The notes: generated from the sequence alone by a model not told the origin. Shown: positions 18,145 through 26,193, numbered from the stretch's first letter. The stretch is 64,000 bases of DNA from Vicinamibacterales bacterium (GCA_035699745.1 DASSPH010000042.1:47328-111327); one strand, 5' to 3'. A program made the numbers and translations.

Positions 18145-18145
18145 G

Positions 18146-18433
18146 ATGGCGGCCTACGTCATCGTCCAGGTCGAGGTGAAGGATCCGGTCCGCTACGAGG
18201 ACTACAAAGCGATGGTGCCGCCGAGCGTCGCGAAGTTCGGCGGCCGCTTCCTCGTGCGCGGCGGCAAGACGCACACGATGGAAGGAACCTGGTCCCCGCG
18301 CCGGCTCGTCGTCGTCGAGTTCCCGAGCGTGGAGCAGGCCAGGGCGTGGTGGGCGTCGCCGGAGTATGCCGAAGCAAAGGCGCTGCGCCAGGCGACGTCC
18401 GATTCGCAGCTGCTCATCGCGGAAGGCATTTAG
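18146..18433 (+). CDS. DUF1330 family protein
   Basis: 95 residues, a whole DUF1330 domain of the dimeric alpha/beta barrel (ferredoxin-like) class. It opens AAYVIVQVEVKDPVRYEDY and carries the typical RGGKTHTMEGTWSPRRLVVVEFPS core and the WWASPEY segment. The biochemical role of this family is not established. ATG 18146 lies one base after the S9 peptidase stop, so it is almost certainly on the same transcript. Its last 20 bases overlap the end of the GtrA-like gene on the other strand. Confidence 0.85.
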   Translation: MAAYVIVQVEVKDPVRYEDYKAMVPPSVAKFGGRFLVRGGKTHTMEGTWSPRRLVVVEFPSVEQARAWWASPEYAEAKALRQATSDSQLLIAEGI

Positions 18434-18812
18434 CCCGCGGCGAGAACACCAGCCGATCGCTGGCGGTATAGTTCACCAGCGCACAGGCCAGCACGGCGGC
18501 CAGGTTCGCCGGGATCGGCGCCATGCCGAGCGTGCCGACGAAGAGCCGCATCAGCAGCAGGTTTCCCGCCAGCGACACGAGCCCGTTCAGCGCGTGAAAG
18601 CGCCAGAGGCGATCGAGCCGGCCGCGCCCCGCGGCGGGCCGGTCGCGCCAGGTCCAGCGCTCGTGCCAGAAGAAATTGTGCAGGATCGCCGACTCCACCG
18701 CGAGGACGGTGGCGGCCAGGTAGTGCACGCCCGCATGGAGCAGCGCGGCGAGCACCGCGATTTGCACCACGAAGCCCGCCACGCCCACGCTGTTGAATTT
18801 CGCGAATCGCAC
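18414..18812 (-). CDS. GtrA-like membrane protein
   Basis: 132 residues from GTG 18812 with four predicted membrane helices. The GtrA hallmarks are present: an RFAKFNSVGVAGFVVQ start, HNFFWHERWTWRDR between helices 2 and 3, and the conserved Asn-rich third helix. GtrA proteins are thought to help move polyprenyl-linked sugars across the membrane, normally beside a glycosyltransferase gene. None is present here, so it is an orphan and its substrate cannot be inferred. Confidence 0.8.
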   Translation of the reverse strand: MRFAKFNSVGVAGFVVQIAVLAALLHAGVHYLAATVLAVESAILHNFFWHERWTWRDRPAAGRGRLDRLWRFHALNGLVSLAGNLLLMRLFVGTLGMAPIPANLAAVLACALVNYTASDRLVFSPRAKCLPR

Positions 18813-18845
18813 GTACAGGAAGGCGCCGGGCGCGCCCGGACCGGC

Positions 18846-19484
18846 TCAGGCGTGCGCGCGGCGCCGCAGCAGCACCCCGGCCAGGCCGGTGCCCATGAGG
18901 AGCAGCGTGGCCGGCTCCGGCGTCGCCGCCGGTGCGGCGGCGAACTGGTAGTGCACCCCGCCGATTCTCAGCAGGTTCGTGTCCGCGCCGAACCCGCTCG
19001 CTGAGGCGGTCCCGGCGCCCTGCAGCGCGACCTCGAACACCAGGTCCCCGGTGCCGAGAACGCCCGTCGTTCCGCGGAGCGTCCCCATCATGGTGAAGGG
19101 GGCCGTGACGGTGGCCTCCTGGTTCCGGGCGAGCGGCGGCACCACCGCCGGGTCCGTGGCGAACGCCAGCGATCCGCTCAAGTACGCCGAATAATCCACC
19201 CCATCAATGGTGACGCTCCAGATGTGTGGTGCGGACCCGATGCTGCCGAACAGCAGCTGTCCGTCGAGGCGCCGAAGTCCGGTCGTCAGGAAGGTAAGGC
19301 CGCCGCCATAGCTGTCCGTCATCACGCGCAGGCCGTCGCCCAGGAGCGTCACGTTGCTCCCCGACGAATCCCAGTACAGGAACGTGCTGCCGCCGGTGAC
19401 CAGAATCGGTTCGGCGCTGGCGCGCCCCGCCGGTGCCAACACTAGGAACGCGAGTACCGCAAAACTCCGGATCGCTCGCCGCAT
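18846..19484 (-). CDS. PEP-CTERM sorting domain protein
   Basis: 212 residues with an N-terminal signal peptide (cleavage near GRASAEP), a beta-rich central part of unknown function, and a C-terminal sorting signal. The signal is PEPATLLLMG, a hydrophobic helix, then the basic tail RRRAH. Proteins with this tail are processed by exosortase and usually exported to the surface or exopolysaccharide. No exosortase gene is in the window. The gene is divergent from padR, and a TATAAT on its strand (19546-19541) lies inside the shared palindrome. Confidence 0.85.
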   Translation of the reverse strand: MRRAIRSFAVLAFLVLAPAGRASAEPILVTGGSTFLYWDSSGSNVTLLGDGLRVMTDSYGGGLTFLTTGLRRLDGQLLFGSIGSAPHIWSVTIDGVDYSAYLSGSLAFATDPAVVPPLARNQEATVTAPFTMMGTLRGTTGVLGTGDLVFEVALQGAGTASASGFGADTNLLRIGGVHYQFAAAPAATPEPATLLLMGTGLAGVLLRRRAHA

Positions 19485-19531
19485 CGTTACCCCCCGCGGA
19501 GCCCGGCTGCAAGCCCGGCGCCAGGATGGTA

Positions 19532-19560
19532 TTGACCGATATTATATGAATCAATATAAT
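19532..19560 (+). promoter_or_regulatory. Sigma-70-type promoter of the padR-ADOP operon
   Basis: TTGACC (19532-19537), a 17-base spacer and TATAAT (19555-19560) form a near-consensus promoter, the best in the window. Nine bases separate the -10 from ATG 19570, so the message should be leaderless or nearly so. ATG 19546, inside the promoter, is thus unlikely to be the start. Confidence 0.75.
19541..19560. promoter_or_regulatory. Palindromic candidate PadR operator
   Basis: A perfect inverted repeat ATTATAT-6 bp-ATATAAT covers the spacer and -10 of the padR promoter. PadR regulators commonly bind AT-rich palindromes in their own promoter. The left arm also supplies a TATAAT for the divergent PEP-CTERM gene. 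Confidence 0.55.
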
Positions 19561-19569
19561 GCCGCCGCC

Positions 19570-19899
19570 ATGACCGGCCCGTCGCTGAAGCCGCACTTCT
19601 TCTACATCCTCCTCGCGCTCGCGGATGGGGAGCGGCACGGGCTCGCCATCGCGCGCGACGTCCAATCGCTCAGCGACGGCTCCGTCAAGTTGTGGCCGGC
19701 GACGCTGTACGGCTCCCTCGACGAGCTCCGCACGCGCAAGTGGATTGAAGCGCTGGAAGAGCATCCCCAGGACGAGAGCGAGCGCCGGCGCTACTACCGA
19801 TTGACCCGCACCGGCCGCGCCGTGCTGACGGAGGAGGCGGATCGCCTCAGCCGCCTGGCGCGCCTGGCCCGCGCCCGCACCCGCACCGGAGACGCGTGA
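19570..19899 (+). CDS. PadR family transcriptional regulator
   Basis: 109 residues from ATG 19570. The winged-helix PadR domain fills the protein: KPHFFYILLALADGERHGLAI at the start, the recognition segment WPATLYGSLDEL, and the wing with ERRRYYRLTRTG. It is short, as in the regulators paired with ADOP permeases. The stop overlaps the permease ATG by one base (TGATG), indicating translational coupling. It likely represses its own operon through the palindrome over its promoter; the effector is unknown. Confidence 0.9.
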   Translation: MTGPSLKPHFFYILLALADGERHGLAIARDVQSLSDGSVKLWPATLYGSLDELRTRKWIEALEEHPQDESERRRYYRLTRTGRAVLTEEADRLSRLARLARARTRTGDA

Positions 19900-22541
19900 T
19901 GCTGCGGCTCTATCGCCTGCTGCTGCGCCTGGCGCCGCGGCCGCTGCGCGACGCCCACGGCGACGACATGACGGAGCTGTTCGCCGACCGCCTGGCAGCC
20001 GCGCGCGCCGCCGGAGGTCTGGCCCCGGCGGCTGTGTGGACGCGCGCGATTTCCGATCTGCTGCGCGCCCGGTTTGCGTCCCGCTCTCCCGAGCGGGTGC
20101 CGCTCACGCTCCTCATCGACGAAAGGACGGCCTTCATGGCGGGATCGGATGTGCGATATGCCTGGCGCGCGCTGCTCCGGCAGCGCGGCGCGAGCGCCCT
20201 GGCCGTGCTGATGCTCGCCCTGGGCATCGCCGCCAACATCGCGGTGTTCAGCATCGTCAACGGGCTCTTCCTGCGCCCGTTCCCGTTCCCGCAGCCCGAC
20301 CGCCTGGTCTACATCAACACCGCGGCTCCCAAGTGGAACCTCGAGGTGGTCGGCATCAACTATCCGGACTTCGATCGCTGGCAGAAGGACCAGAAGCTGT
20401 TCGAAGCGATCGCCGCCTACCAGACGACGGACTTCAACGTGGCGGACGGGAGCGGCGCCGAACGGATCCGCGGCATCGAGATCACGTACGACTTCCTGCG
20501 CGTGTTCGGCGTCGAACCGATCCTGGGACGGAGCTTCACCGCGGAGGAAGACCGCCCCAGGAGTCAGCCGGTCGTGCTGCTCGGCGAAGCGCTCTGGCGC
20601 GAGCGCTTCGGGTCGGATCGCGGCGTGCTCGGCCGTTCGCTTCGGCTCAACGGGGTCGCCAGGACGATCGTCGGCGTCATGCCGCGTGCGGCGTCGTTTC
20701 CCGACGACGTGCGGCTGTTCGTGCCGTACGCGGGTGACGTCGCGCAGCCGTTCGAGAGCTACGGCGGCGACGCGATCGGCCGCATGAAACCAGGGGTTAC
20801 CGTCGAGCAGGCAGACGCCGACATCAAGCGCGCCCATCAGCCGATCTGGGACACGAAAGACAAGGCGCGCACGGTCACGCCCTTCGTGCGGCCGCTTCAC
20901 GAGACCTTCGTGCGCGACTATCGAGGGGCGGCCAGGACCGTCACCGGCGCCGTCGCGGTGCTCCTCCTCATTGCCTGCGCCAACGTGGCCGCGGTGATGC
21001 TGGCGCGGGCGCTGGCGCGCCGCCGGGAAATGGGCATCCGCCTCGCGCTCGGCTCGAGCCGGGCGAGGCTGATCAGACAGCTGCTGATCGAGAACCTGAT
21101 GCTGGCCGGCATCGGCGGCGCCATCGGACTGGCGGCGGGACGGTGGGCCCTCGCAGCGCTGGTGGGGATCATCCCCGATCAGCTTCCGCGCTGGGCCGCG
21201 TTCCATCTCGACGCCCGCGTGGTCGGCTTCGCCGTCCTGACCGTGGTCGGAACGGTAATCGTCTTCGGCTGGGCGCCGGCACTGCACGCCGTCGGCGGCG
21301 ATCTGCGATCGGCAGTTCACGCGACGACCAGCGGTACGACGGCCTCGCCGCGCGGACGCCGCACCCTGCGCTGGCTGGTCGCGGCAGAGTTCGCCCTTGC
21401 CGCGATGCTGCTGGTGTGCGGGACCCTCCTGGTGAAGGCATTCGATCGCGTGCGGAACGTCGATCCCGGCTTCCGCACCGACGGCGTGCTCGTGGCCACC
21501 ATTCCGTTGTCCGAGGGGACGCGCCCCAAGGAAGAGCAGTGGGTCGCGTTCTGGACCGAGTTCGAGCGCCGTGTCGCGTCCATCCCCGGCGTGGACGCGG
21601 CGGGCCTCACGACGTGCGCGCCGATCTCCGGCTGCCATCTCGGCAATTTCTTCAAGGTCGACGGCGCGCTGCCCAGCCCCGACGGCAAGAATCCCGTGAT
21701 CCTGACGCGCGCCGCGTCTCCGGGGTACTTCAAGGCGATCGGACTCCGGCTGAAGGAGGGACGCTTTCTCGAAGACGGGGACGGAACGCCGCAGTCGGAT
21801 GGCGCCGTCGTCGTCAACGAGTCGTTCGTGCGGACGTTCTGGGGCGCCGGCGCGAGCGGCGCCGGACGGCGCATCAAGTATTTCGATCCGCGCGCGAAAT
21901 GGATTCCGGTCGTCGGCGTGGTGGCCGACGTGAAGCACTACGGCCTCGACCGTCCGGTGCGGCCGGGCATCTACTTTCCCCTCGGGAAGATGCCGCGCTC
22001 CACGATGATGGTTGCCGTCCACGCGACGGTGCCGCCGGCCTCGGTGACGCCCGCGCTGCGCGACGCGCTGCGCCAGATGGATCCCGAAGTCCCGCTGTAC
22101 CGCGCCCGGACGATGGACGACCAGATCCGGCGGTCGACGGCGCTGCGCGCCGCGTTGTCGTGGATGCTCGCCGTGTTCGCGTCCCTGGCGTTCGTCCTGG
22201 CGCTCGGAGGGGCCTACGGCGTCTCGACCTACCTGGTCACCCAGCGGACGCGCGAGATCGGCATCCGGGTCGCGCTGGGCGCGCGCACCAGGAACATCGT
22301 CCGCAGCGTCGCGGCAACCGGGCTCGGGGCCGTCCTGATCGGCGTCGCGCTCGGTGTCGCGGGATCGATCGCGGTGGCGGAGCAGCTCGGCGACGCGCTG
22401 TTCGGCGTCAGCGCCCGGGACGCGCGCGTCCTGCTCGGCGTCACGGCGGTGTTGATCCTGACGGCGCTGCTCGCCAACGGACTGCCCGCCCGGCGCGCCG
22501 CGCGGGTCGATCCGATGCGCACCCTCCGCACGGACGGGTAA
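19899..22541 (+). CDS. ADOP permease with N-terminal prefix domain
   Basis: 880 residues. Unlike the other two permeases here, the first 80 residues form the permease-prefix domain (LYRLLLRLAPRPLRDAHGDD) seen only in PadR-linked ADOPs. The first helix (IAANIAVFSIVNGLFLRPFP), a periplasmic core domain, an FtsX block with REMGIRLALGSSRARLIRQ, then a second core and FtsX block with REIGIRVALGA follow. It ends in RRAARVDPMRTLRTDG. The gene is the second of a PadR-controlled operon. No ATPase is encoded nearby. Confidence 0.9.
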   Translation: MLRLYRLLLRLAPRPLRDAHGDDMTELFADRLAAARAAGGLAPAAVWTRAISDLLRARFASRSPERVPLTLLIDERTAFMAGSDVRYAWRALLRQRGASALAVLMLALGIAANIAVFSIVNGLFLRPFPFPQPDRLVYINTAAPKWNLEVVGINYPDFDRWQKDQKLFEAIAAYQTTDFNVADGSGAERIRGIEITYDFLRVFGVEPILGRSFTAEEDRPRSQPVVLLGEALWRERFGSDRGVLGRSLRLNGVARTIVGVMPRAASFPDDVRLFVPYAGDVAQPFESYGGDAIGRMKPGVTVEQADADIKRAHQPIWDTKDKARTVTPFVRPLHETFVRDYRGAARTVTGAVAVLLLIACANVAAVMLARALARRREMGIRLALGSSRARLIRQLLIENLMLAGIGGAIGLAAGRWALAALVGIIPDQLPRWAAFHLDARVVGFAVLTVVGTVIVFGWAPALHAVGGDLRSAVHATTSGTTASPRGRRTLRWLVAAEFALAAMLLVCGTLLVKAFDRVRNVDPGFRTDGVLVATIPLSEGTRPKEEQWVAFWTEFERRVASIPGVDAAGLTTCAPISGCHLGNFFKVDGALPSPDGKNPVILTRAASPGYFKAIGLRLKEGRFLEDGDGTPQSDGAVVVNESFVRTFWGAGASGAGRRIKYFDPRAKWIPVVGVVADVKHYGLDRPVRPGIYFPLGKMPRSTMMVAVHATVPPASVTPALRDALRQMDPEVPLYRARTMDDQIRRSTALRAALSWMLAVFASLAFVLALGGAYGVSTYLVTQRTREIGIRVALGARTRNIVRSVAATGLGAVLIGVALGVAGSIAVAEQLGDALFGVSARDARVLLGVTAVLILTALLANGLPARRAARVDPMRTLRTDG

Positions 22542-22559
22542 GCGCGCCGTCGCCGTTCT

Positions 22560-22579
22560 CCGTATACATTTGTTTACGG
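22560..22579. promoter_or_regulatory. Imperfect 20-bp palindrome before the M28 gene
   Basis: CCGTATACATTTGTTTACGG pairs in eight of ten positions and ends in the Shine-Dalgarno sequence. The TACA...TGT core resembles operators of BlaI/MecI-type repressors. Assignment to that family is a guess, and no such repressor is encoded in the window. Confidence 0.35.
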
Positions 22580-22590
22580 AGGATGGATTC

Positions 22591-24393
22591 ATGAAATCTC
22601 GCTCGTACTCCGCCCTCGGCGGAGCGCTTGCCGCGGCCGTGCTGCTGCTGCAGGCCGGCGGCGCCGCGCAGGTGCGCAAGCTGACCGGCGTATCCGCGAT
22701 CACCCCGGCGGATCTGAAGGAATGGCTCACGTACCTGGCGTCCGATCAGCTTCAGGGACGGCAGGTCTACACCGAGGGGCTGGGCCTCGCCGCGTCGTAC
22801 ATCGCGGATCACCTCAAGGCGTGGGGCGTCAAGCCCGGGGGAGACGACGGGTCGTACTTCCAGGTGGTGAAGGTGCTCGGGGTCAACGTCACGCGGAATT
22901 CGACCGTCACGGTGACCGCCAACGGGCAGACGAAGACGTTCAAGGACGGCGAAGGGGTGACGTTCCCGGCCAACCAGGGGGGCAAGCAGACGATCACCGG
23001 GAAGGCGGAGTTCGTCGGCTACGGCCTGAGTCTGCCTGAGGCGGGCATCGACGACTACAAGGGGCGCGACGCTTCGGGGAAGGTGGTCATCTATCTCGGA
23101 CGCGGGCCGCAGTCGATGCCCGCAGGCAGCCAGCGGCTGCTGACGGCGCGGGCGCGCAACGCGATCGAGTTGAAGAAGGCGGTCGCGGCGATCGGCCCGG
23201 TGGCCGGCTTCGGCGGCGGCCGCGGCAGGGGTGCGGGGGCGCCAGGGACCCCGAGTGGACAAGCTGCGCCGGGCGGCCAGGGTGCGCCAGCCCCGCCCGC
23301 CGGAGCCGCGCCTCCAGCGCTGGCGGGCCGCGGCGGGCAAGGCGCGAGTCTCGGCGACTTCCAGACGGTCCAGCGCCTCGACAACAAGGTGCCGCCGCAG
23401 ATCACCGCCTCCGACGCGTTCTTCGAGTTCCTCTTCAGCACGGCGGGGCAGAGCTACGCCGAGATCAAGGCGAAGGCCGACAAGCAGGAGCCGCTGCCGC
23501 CGATCGCGCTCGACGCCACCATCACGATCGACGTCGACGCCGACTACACCGTGGTGCAGACGCGGCTCACGCGCAATGTCGTCGGCATCATCCCGGGCAC
23601 CGATCCGAAGCTGCGCGACAGCTACGTGCTGTTCGGCGCGCACTACGATCACGTCGGGTATCAGCAGACGCCGCCGGCGCAGGGACGCGGCGGCGGGGGC
23701 GGCGGGGCGGCGGCGCCGGGCGGCTGCGTCGGCCAGGTACGCGACACACCGAAGCCTGGCGACGTCATCAACAACGGCGCGGATGACGATGGGTCGGGGA
23801 CGGTGGCGGTGATGGCGATCGCGAAGGCGTTCGCGGCCGGGCCGAAGCCCAAGCGCTCGCTGCTGTTCGTATGGCACGCCGGCGAGGAGGCGGGCCTCCT
23901 CGGCTCCCGCTACATGGCCGACTATCCGTCCGTGCCGCTGGACAAGGTCGCCGCAGGCCTGAACATCGACATGGTCGGCCGGAACCGCTGCGACGATCCG
24001 AAGGAAGGCAACAAGGTCTACGTGGTGGGATCCGATCGCATCAGCACCGAGCTGCACAACGTCAACGAGGACGCGAACAGCGGCCTCGAGAAGCCGATGC
24101 AGCTGGATTACGAGATGAACGATCCGGCGGATCCCGAGTCGATCTACACGCGCAGCGATCACTACAGCTACGCCTCACGCGGCATCCCGATCATCTTCTA
24201 TACGACCGGCCTGCACCGCGACTATCACTACGTGACGGACGAAGTGAGCAAGATCGAGTTCCCGAAGCTCGCCCACATCGCGCAACTGGTCTACTCGACG
24301 GGCGCGCGGGTCGCCAACCTGGATCACGTGCCGGCGCGCGACAACCTGGGCCCGCGGAAAGGGAAGGGGGCGACGGGGAAGATCGGGAGGTAG
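22591..24393 (+). CDS. Exported M28 peptidase with PA-like insertion
   Basis: 600 residues. ATG 22591 has GGAGGA seven bases upstream and opens a signal peptide. Zinc-site motifs are GAHYDHVG, GADDDGSGTVAV, WHAGEEAGLLGSRYM, LNIDMVGRN and the final His in LHRDYHYVTDE. A PA-like segment precedes the catalytic half. Two low-complexity tracts interrupt the protein: Gly/Arg/Pro/Ala at about 206-250 and a poly-Gly loop at about 365-380. It is probably a periplasmic aminopeptidase. An array of CAGTGCG repeats starts ten bases after the stop. Confidence 0.88.
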   Translation: MKSRSYSALGGALAAAVLLLQAGGAAQVRKLTGVSAITPADLKEWLTYLASDQLQGRQVYTEGLGLAASYIADHLKAWGVKPGGDDGSYFQVVKVLGVNVTRNSTVTVTANGQTKTFKDGEGVTFPANQGGKQTITGKAEFVGYGLSLPEAGIDDYKGRDASGKVVIYLGRGPQSMPAGSQRLLTARARNAIELKKAVAAIGPVAGFGGGRGRGAGAPGTPSGQAAPGGQGAPAPPAGAAPPALAGRGGQGASLGDFQTVQRLDNKVPPQITASDAFFEFLFSTAGQSYAEIKAKADKQEPLPPIALDATITIDVDADYTVVQTRLTRNVVGIIPGTDPKLRDSYVLFGAHYDHVGYQQTPPAQGRGGGGGGAAAPGGCVGQVRDTPKPGDVINNGADDDGSGTVAVMAIAKAFAAGPKPKRSLLFVWHAGEEAGLLGSRYMADYPSVPLDKVAAGLNIDMVGRNRCDDPKEGNKVYVVGSDRISTELHNVNEDANSGLEKPMQLDYEMNDPADPESIYTRSDHYSYASRGIPIIFYTTGLHRDYHYVTDEVSKIEFPKLAHIAQLVYSTGARVANLDHVPARDNLGPRKGKGATGKIGR

Positions 24394-24402
24394 CGCAGTA
24401 CT

Positions 24403-24470
24403 CAGTGCGCAGTGCGCAGTGCGCAGTGCGCGGTGCGTCAGTGCGTCAGTGCGTCAGTGCGTCAGTGCAT
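24403..24470. repeat. CAGTGCG/CAGTGCGT tandem array
   Basis: Five heptamers (four CAGTGCG, one CGGTGCG, 24403-24437), one spacer base, then four octamers CAGTGCGT, the last ending in AT (24439-24470). The period changes from seven to eight within the array. The remainder of the gap to 24564 holds no gene that I can see. Confidence 0.9.
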
Positions 24471-24564
24471 CCTTTACCGGATGGAGGTCGATCGTGTCGC
24501 ACGACGAGAAGCGCACGATGCGAAGTGCACCACTGATGCAATTCGCACCGCGCACTGGCGCCGT

Positions 24565-25059
24565 TTAGCGGAGCTGCCCGCGGATCGCGCCGCTCGTGTT
24601 GGCGGCGGTGTGGACGTTGAAATAGAAGTTCTGCGGGTTGGCGAGGATCTGGGCGATGGCGTCCGCCGATTGCGGCGTCACGCCGGTGAACGAGAACGTC
24701 GCCGACCCGCTCGAGAGCGAAGGTGCGTTGCCCGCGGTCAGGCCGGTGCCCACCAGCACGCCGCCGTTCACGCCCGCCGCCCCCGGATGAATGTGCGCCG
24801 CGGTGAGCGAGCTGGTCGTCGGGAAGCTGTTCAGCGAGACGCTGAAATCGATCGTATTGGTCTGCGAGTTGATCGTGATCACCGCCGTCCCGCGCGCCGA
24901 CTGCTCGGCGTTGGTCACCGGCGGGACCTCGTTGGAGGGGAGCAGCTGCACCGTGAACACGGTGGTGTTGCTCGGCCCGTTGGGATTGCCGTTGTTGTTG
25001 CTGCCGCCGCACCCGGCGATCCCGAGGGCGAGAACGGTTACTGCGACCAGACGCTTCAT
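24565..25059 (-). CDS. CHRD domain lipoprotein
   Basis: 164 residues. ATG 25059 is preferred over 25062 because of the spacing from GGAGGAG. A lipoprotein signal ends in LGIAGCGG with the lipidated Cys near 17, followed by an Asn/Gly linker. The remainder is one CHRD domain (chordin-like): LLPSNEVPPV at its start, HIHPGAAGVNGGVLV in the middle and VHTAANTSGAIRGQL at the end. The bacterial function of this domain is unclear. The gene follows the DUF5777-like gene by 26 bp on the same strand and is likely in its operon. Confidence 0.88.
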   Translation of the reverse strand: MKRLVAVTVLALGIAGCGGSNNNGNPNGPSNTTVFTVQLLPSNEVPPVTNAEQSARGTAVITINSQTNTIDFSVSLNSFPTTSSLTAAHIHPGAAGVNGGVLVGTGLTAGNAPSLSSGSATFSFTGVTPQSADAIAQILANPQNFYFNVHTAANTSGAIRGQLR

Positions 25060-25085
25060 CATTACTCCTCCTGTGTAGCCGGCTG

Positions 25086-26003
25086 TCAGAACTTCCGGCT
25101 CATGTTGAAACCCAGATAGATGTCGTGCCGGCTGCCGCCGCGCGCCAGCTGCCCCGGCGTGGTGCCGAAGGTGTTGCCGACGTTCAGCTGCAGCACGTGA
25201 CCCCGTGTCAGCTTCTCGACCCCGGCGTTCCAGGACGCGCGATCCGGACGGTAGCCATAGACTCGAGGCGACACTTCGCCGACGATCGACATCGTCTCGA
25301 GCACCCGTAGCCGCATCCCGAGGCCGACGAATGCGGTGTCGTTCTTGTCTTCTCCTGGAATGGCGTCCGCCGCATCCGCCCCTTCGCCGCCGTGATCGTG
25401 ATCCCCGTGGCCGATCCGCAAGGTCGGAGTGTGCGCGTCCTTCACGAACGTCGGCGTGGCATAGAGCGCCAGCCGCGTGCCGTGCATACGCGACACCGTC
25501 ACCGAGATCCCCGGCTGCGGATCGAGCGTGAGGTTGTCCTGCCCTTCCACCGACGCCGCCGCAGACAGGCCGAACGGGCGGCCCTCCTGCTGCCGCAGCG
25601 CATCCCAGCGCCCGAACAGCTCGATCGTCTTGCCGAGGATGGAACGATTCACGCCCGCTTGAACGCGATCGGTGACGCCGAAGCGGTACTCCAGACCGAT
25701 GACGGCGCCGTTATCCAGACTGAAGAGATCCTCGGCGAGCTGACCGAACGATCCGCGACGCAGATCGCGCGCGAACCGGTGCGTGATGCGGAAGTAGCTC
25801 CGGTGCCGTTTCAGCGGCAGCGTCGTCGGCAGGTTGACGACCATCTGATCGATCTCGACACTCGGCGACGCCGCCGTTTGCCGCGCCGGCGCGGACGCCG
25901 GAACGGCCGGCGCCGGATCGTCGGCCTGTTGCGCCGCGACGCTCGAGCAGATAAAGGAGAATGCGAAGAGCGCTGCCAGGACCCGGAGACTCCGTGGGGA
26001 CAT
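25086..26003 (-). CDS. DUF5777-like outer-membrane beta-barrel protein
   Basis: 305 residues from ATG 26003, with a signal peptide ending near SSVAAQ. The protein alternates short amphipathic strands with polar loops and ends in an aromatic residue (NMSRKF), as expected for an outer-membrane barrel. The conserved YFRITHRFARD and GLEYRFGVTDRVQAGV segments match my memory of DUF5777. One loop is His/Asp-rich (GHGDHDHGGEG), suggesting metal contact. Divergent from mntH with 190 bp between; an inverted repeat sits just before its ATG. Confidence 0.7.
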   Translation of the reverse strand: MSPRSLRVLAALFAFSFICSSVAAQQADDPAPAVPASAPARQTAASPSVEIDQMVVNLPTTLPLKRHRSYFRITHRFARDLRRGSFGQLAEDLFSLDNGAVIGLEYRFGVTDRVQAGVNRSILGKTIELFGRWDALRQQEGRPFGLSAAASVEGQDNLTLDPQPGISVTVSRMHGTRLALYATPTFVKDAHTPTLRIGHGDHDHGGEGADAADAIPGEDKNDTAFVGLGMRLRVLETMSIVGEVSPRVYGYRPDRASWNAGVEKLTRGHVLQLNVGNTFGTTPGQLARGGSRHDIYLGFNMSRKF

Positions 26004-26005
26004 CA

Positions 26006-26024
26006 GGTTTGCGATTGGCAAACC
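26006..26024. promoter_or_regulatory. Perfect inverted repeat before the DUF5777-like gene
   Basis: GGTTTGC-GATTG-GCAAACC, seven-base arms, lies two bases upstream of the ATG on the minus strand. It could be an operator or an mRNA hairpin that blocks ribosome entry. Confidence 0.5.
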
Positions 26025-26109
26025 ACGTGCCCTTCAGACTTCCCGGAACCCCCGGGGCGCGGACGCGAGTCGTACTAATGATGCTTACCCTTTCAGTAAC
26101 CGCTTACGG

Positions 26110-26129
26110 GCCGTGTAAAGTACCACGGC
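26110..26129. promoter_or_regulatory. Inverted repeat in the mntH / DUF5777 divergent region
   Basis: GCCGTG-TAAAGTAC-CACGGC, six-base perfect arms, lies midway in the divergent gap. Its position fits an operator for either gene. It does not match an MntR or Fur box that I know. Confidence 0.35.
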
Positions 26130-26164
26130 ACTGTATGAGTGTGTCGAGAGCGCTGGCCGGGGAG

Positions 26165-26187
26165 TCCGAGGGGCGACGCCCCTCGGA
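26165..26187 (+). promoter_or_regulatory. Strong leader hairpin before mntH
   Basis: CCGAGGGGC-GAC-GCCCCTCGG plus a flanking T-A pair forms a ten-bp stem with a three-base loop, ending six bases before ATG 26194. It covers the ribosome-binding region and may control translation. A GGGGAGT precedes it, as in manganese (yybP-ykoY) riboswitches, but the rest of that fold is not recognisable. Confidence 0.5.
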
Positions 26188-26193
26188 TCGAAG

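Noticed and set aside
19546..19899. padR starting at ATG 19546
   Set aside because: That codon lies between the -35 and -10 of the near-consensus promoter and would not be in the transcript.
19794..22730. A 978-codon open frame on the minus strand, antisense to the PadR-linked ADOP gene
   Set aside because: Its translation is Arg/His/Gly/Ala-rich without domain structure. GC-rich third positions keep the opposite frame free of stops.
24403..24470. CRISPR array
   Set aside because: Units of 7-8 bp repeat without spacers, and no cas gene is present; the same holds for the other arrays.
26120..26193. yybP-ykoY manganese riboswitch before mntH
   Set aside because: Only GGGGAGT and a hairpin are present; the second conserved loop and the paired frame are not recognisable. 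Kept only as an unnamed leader structure.
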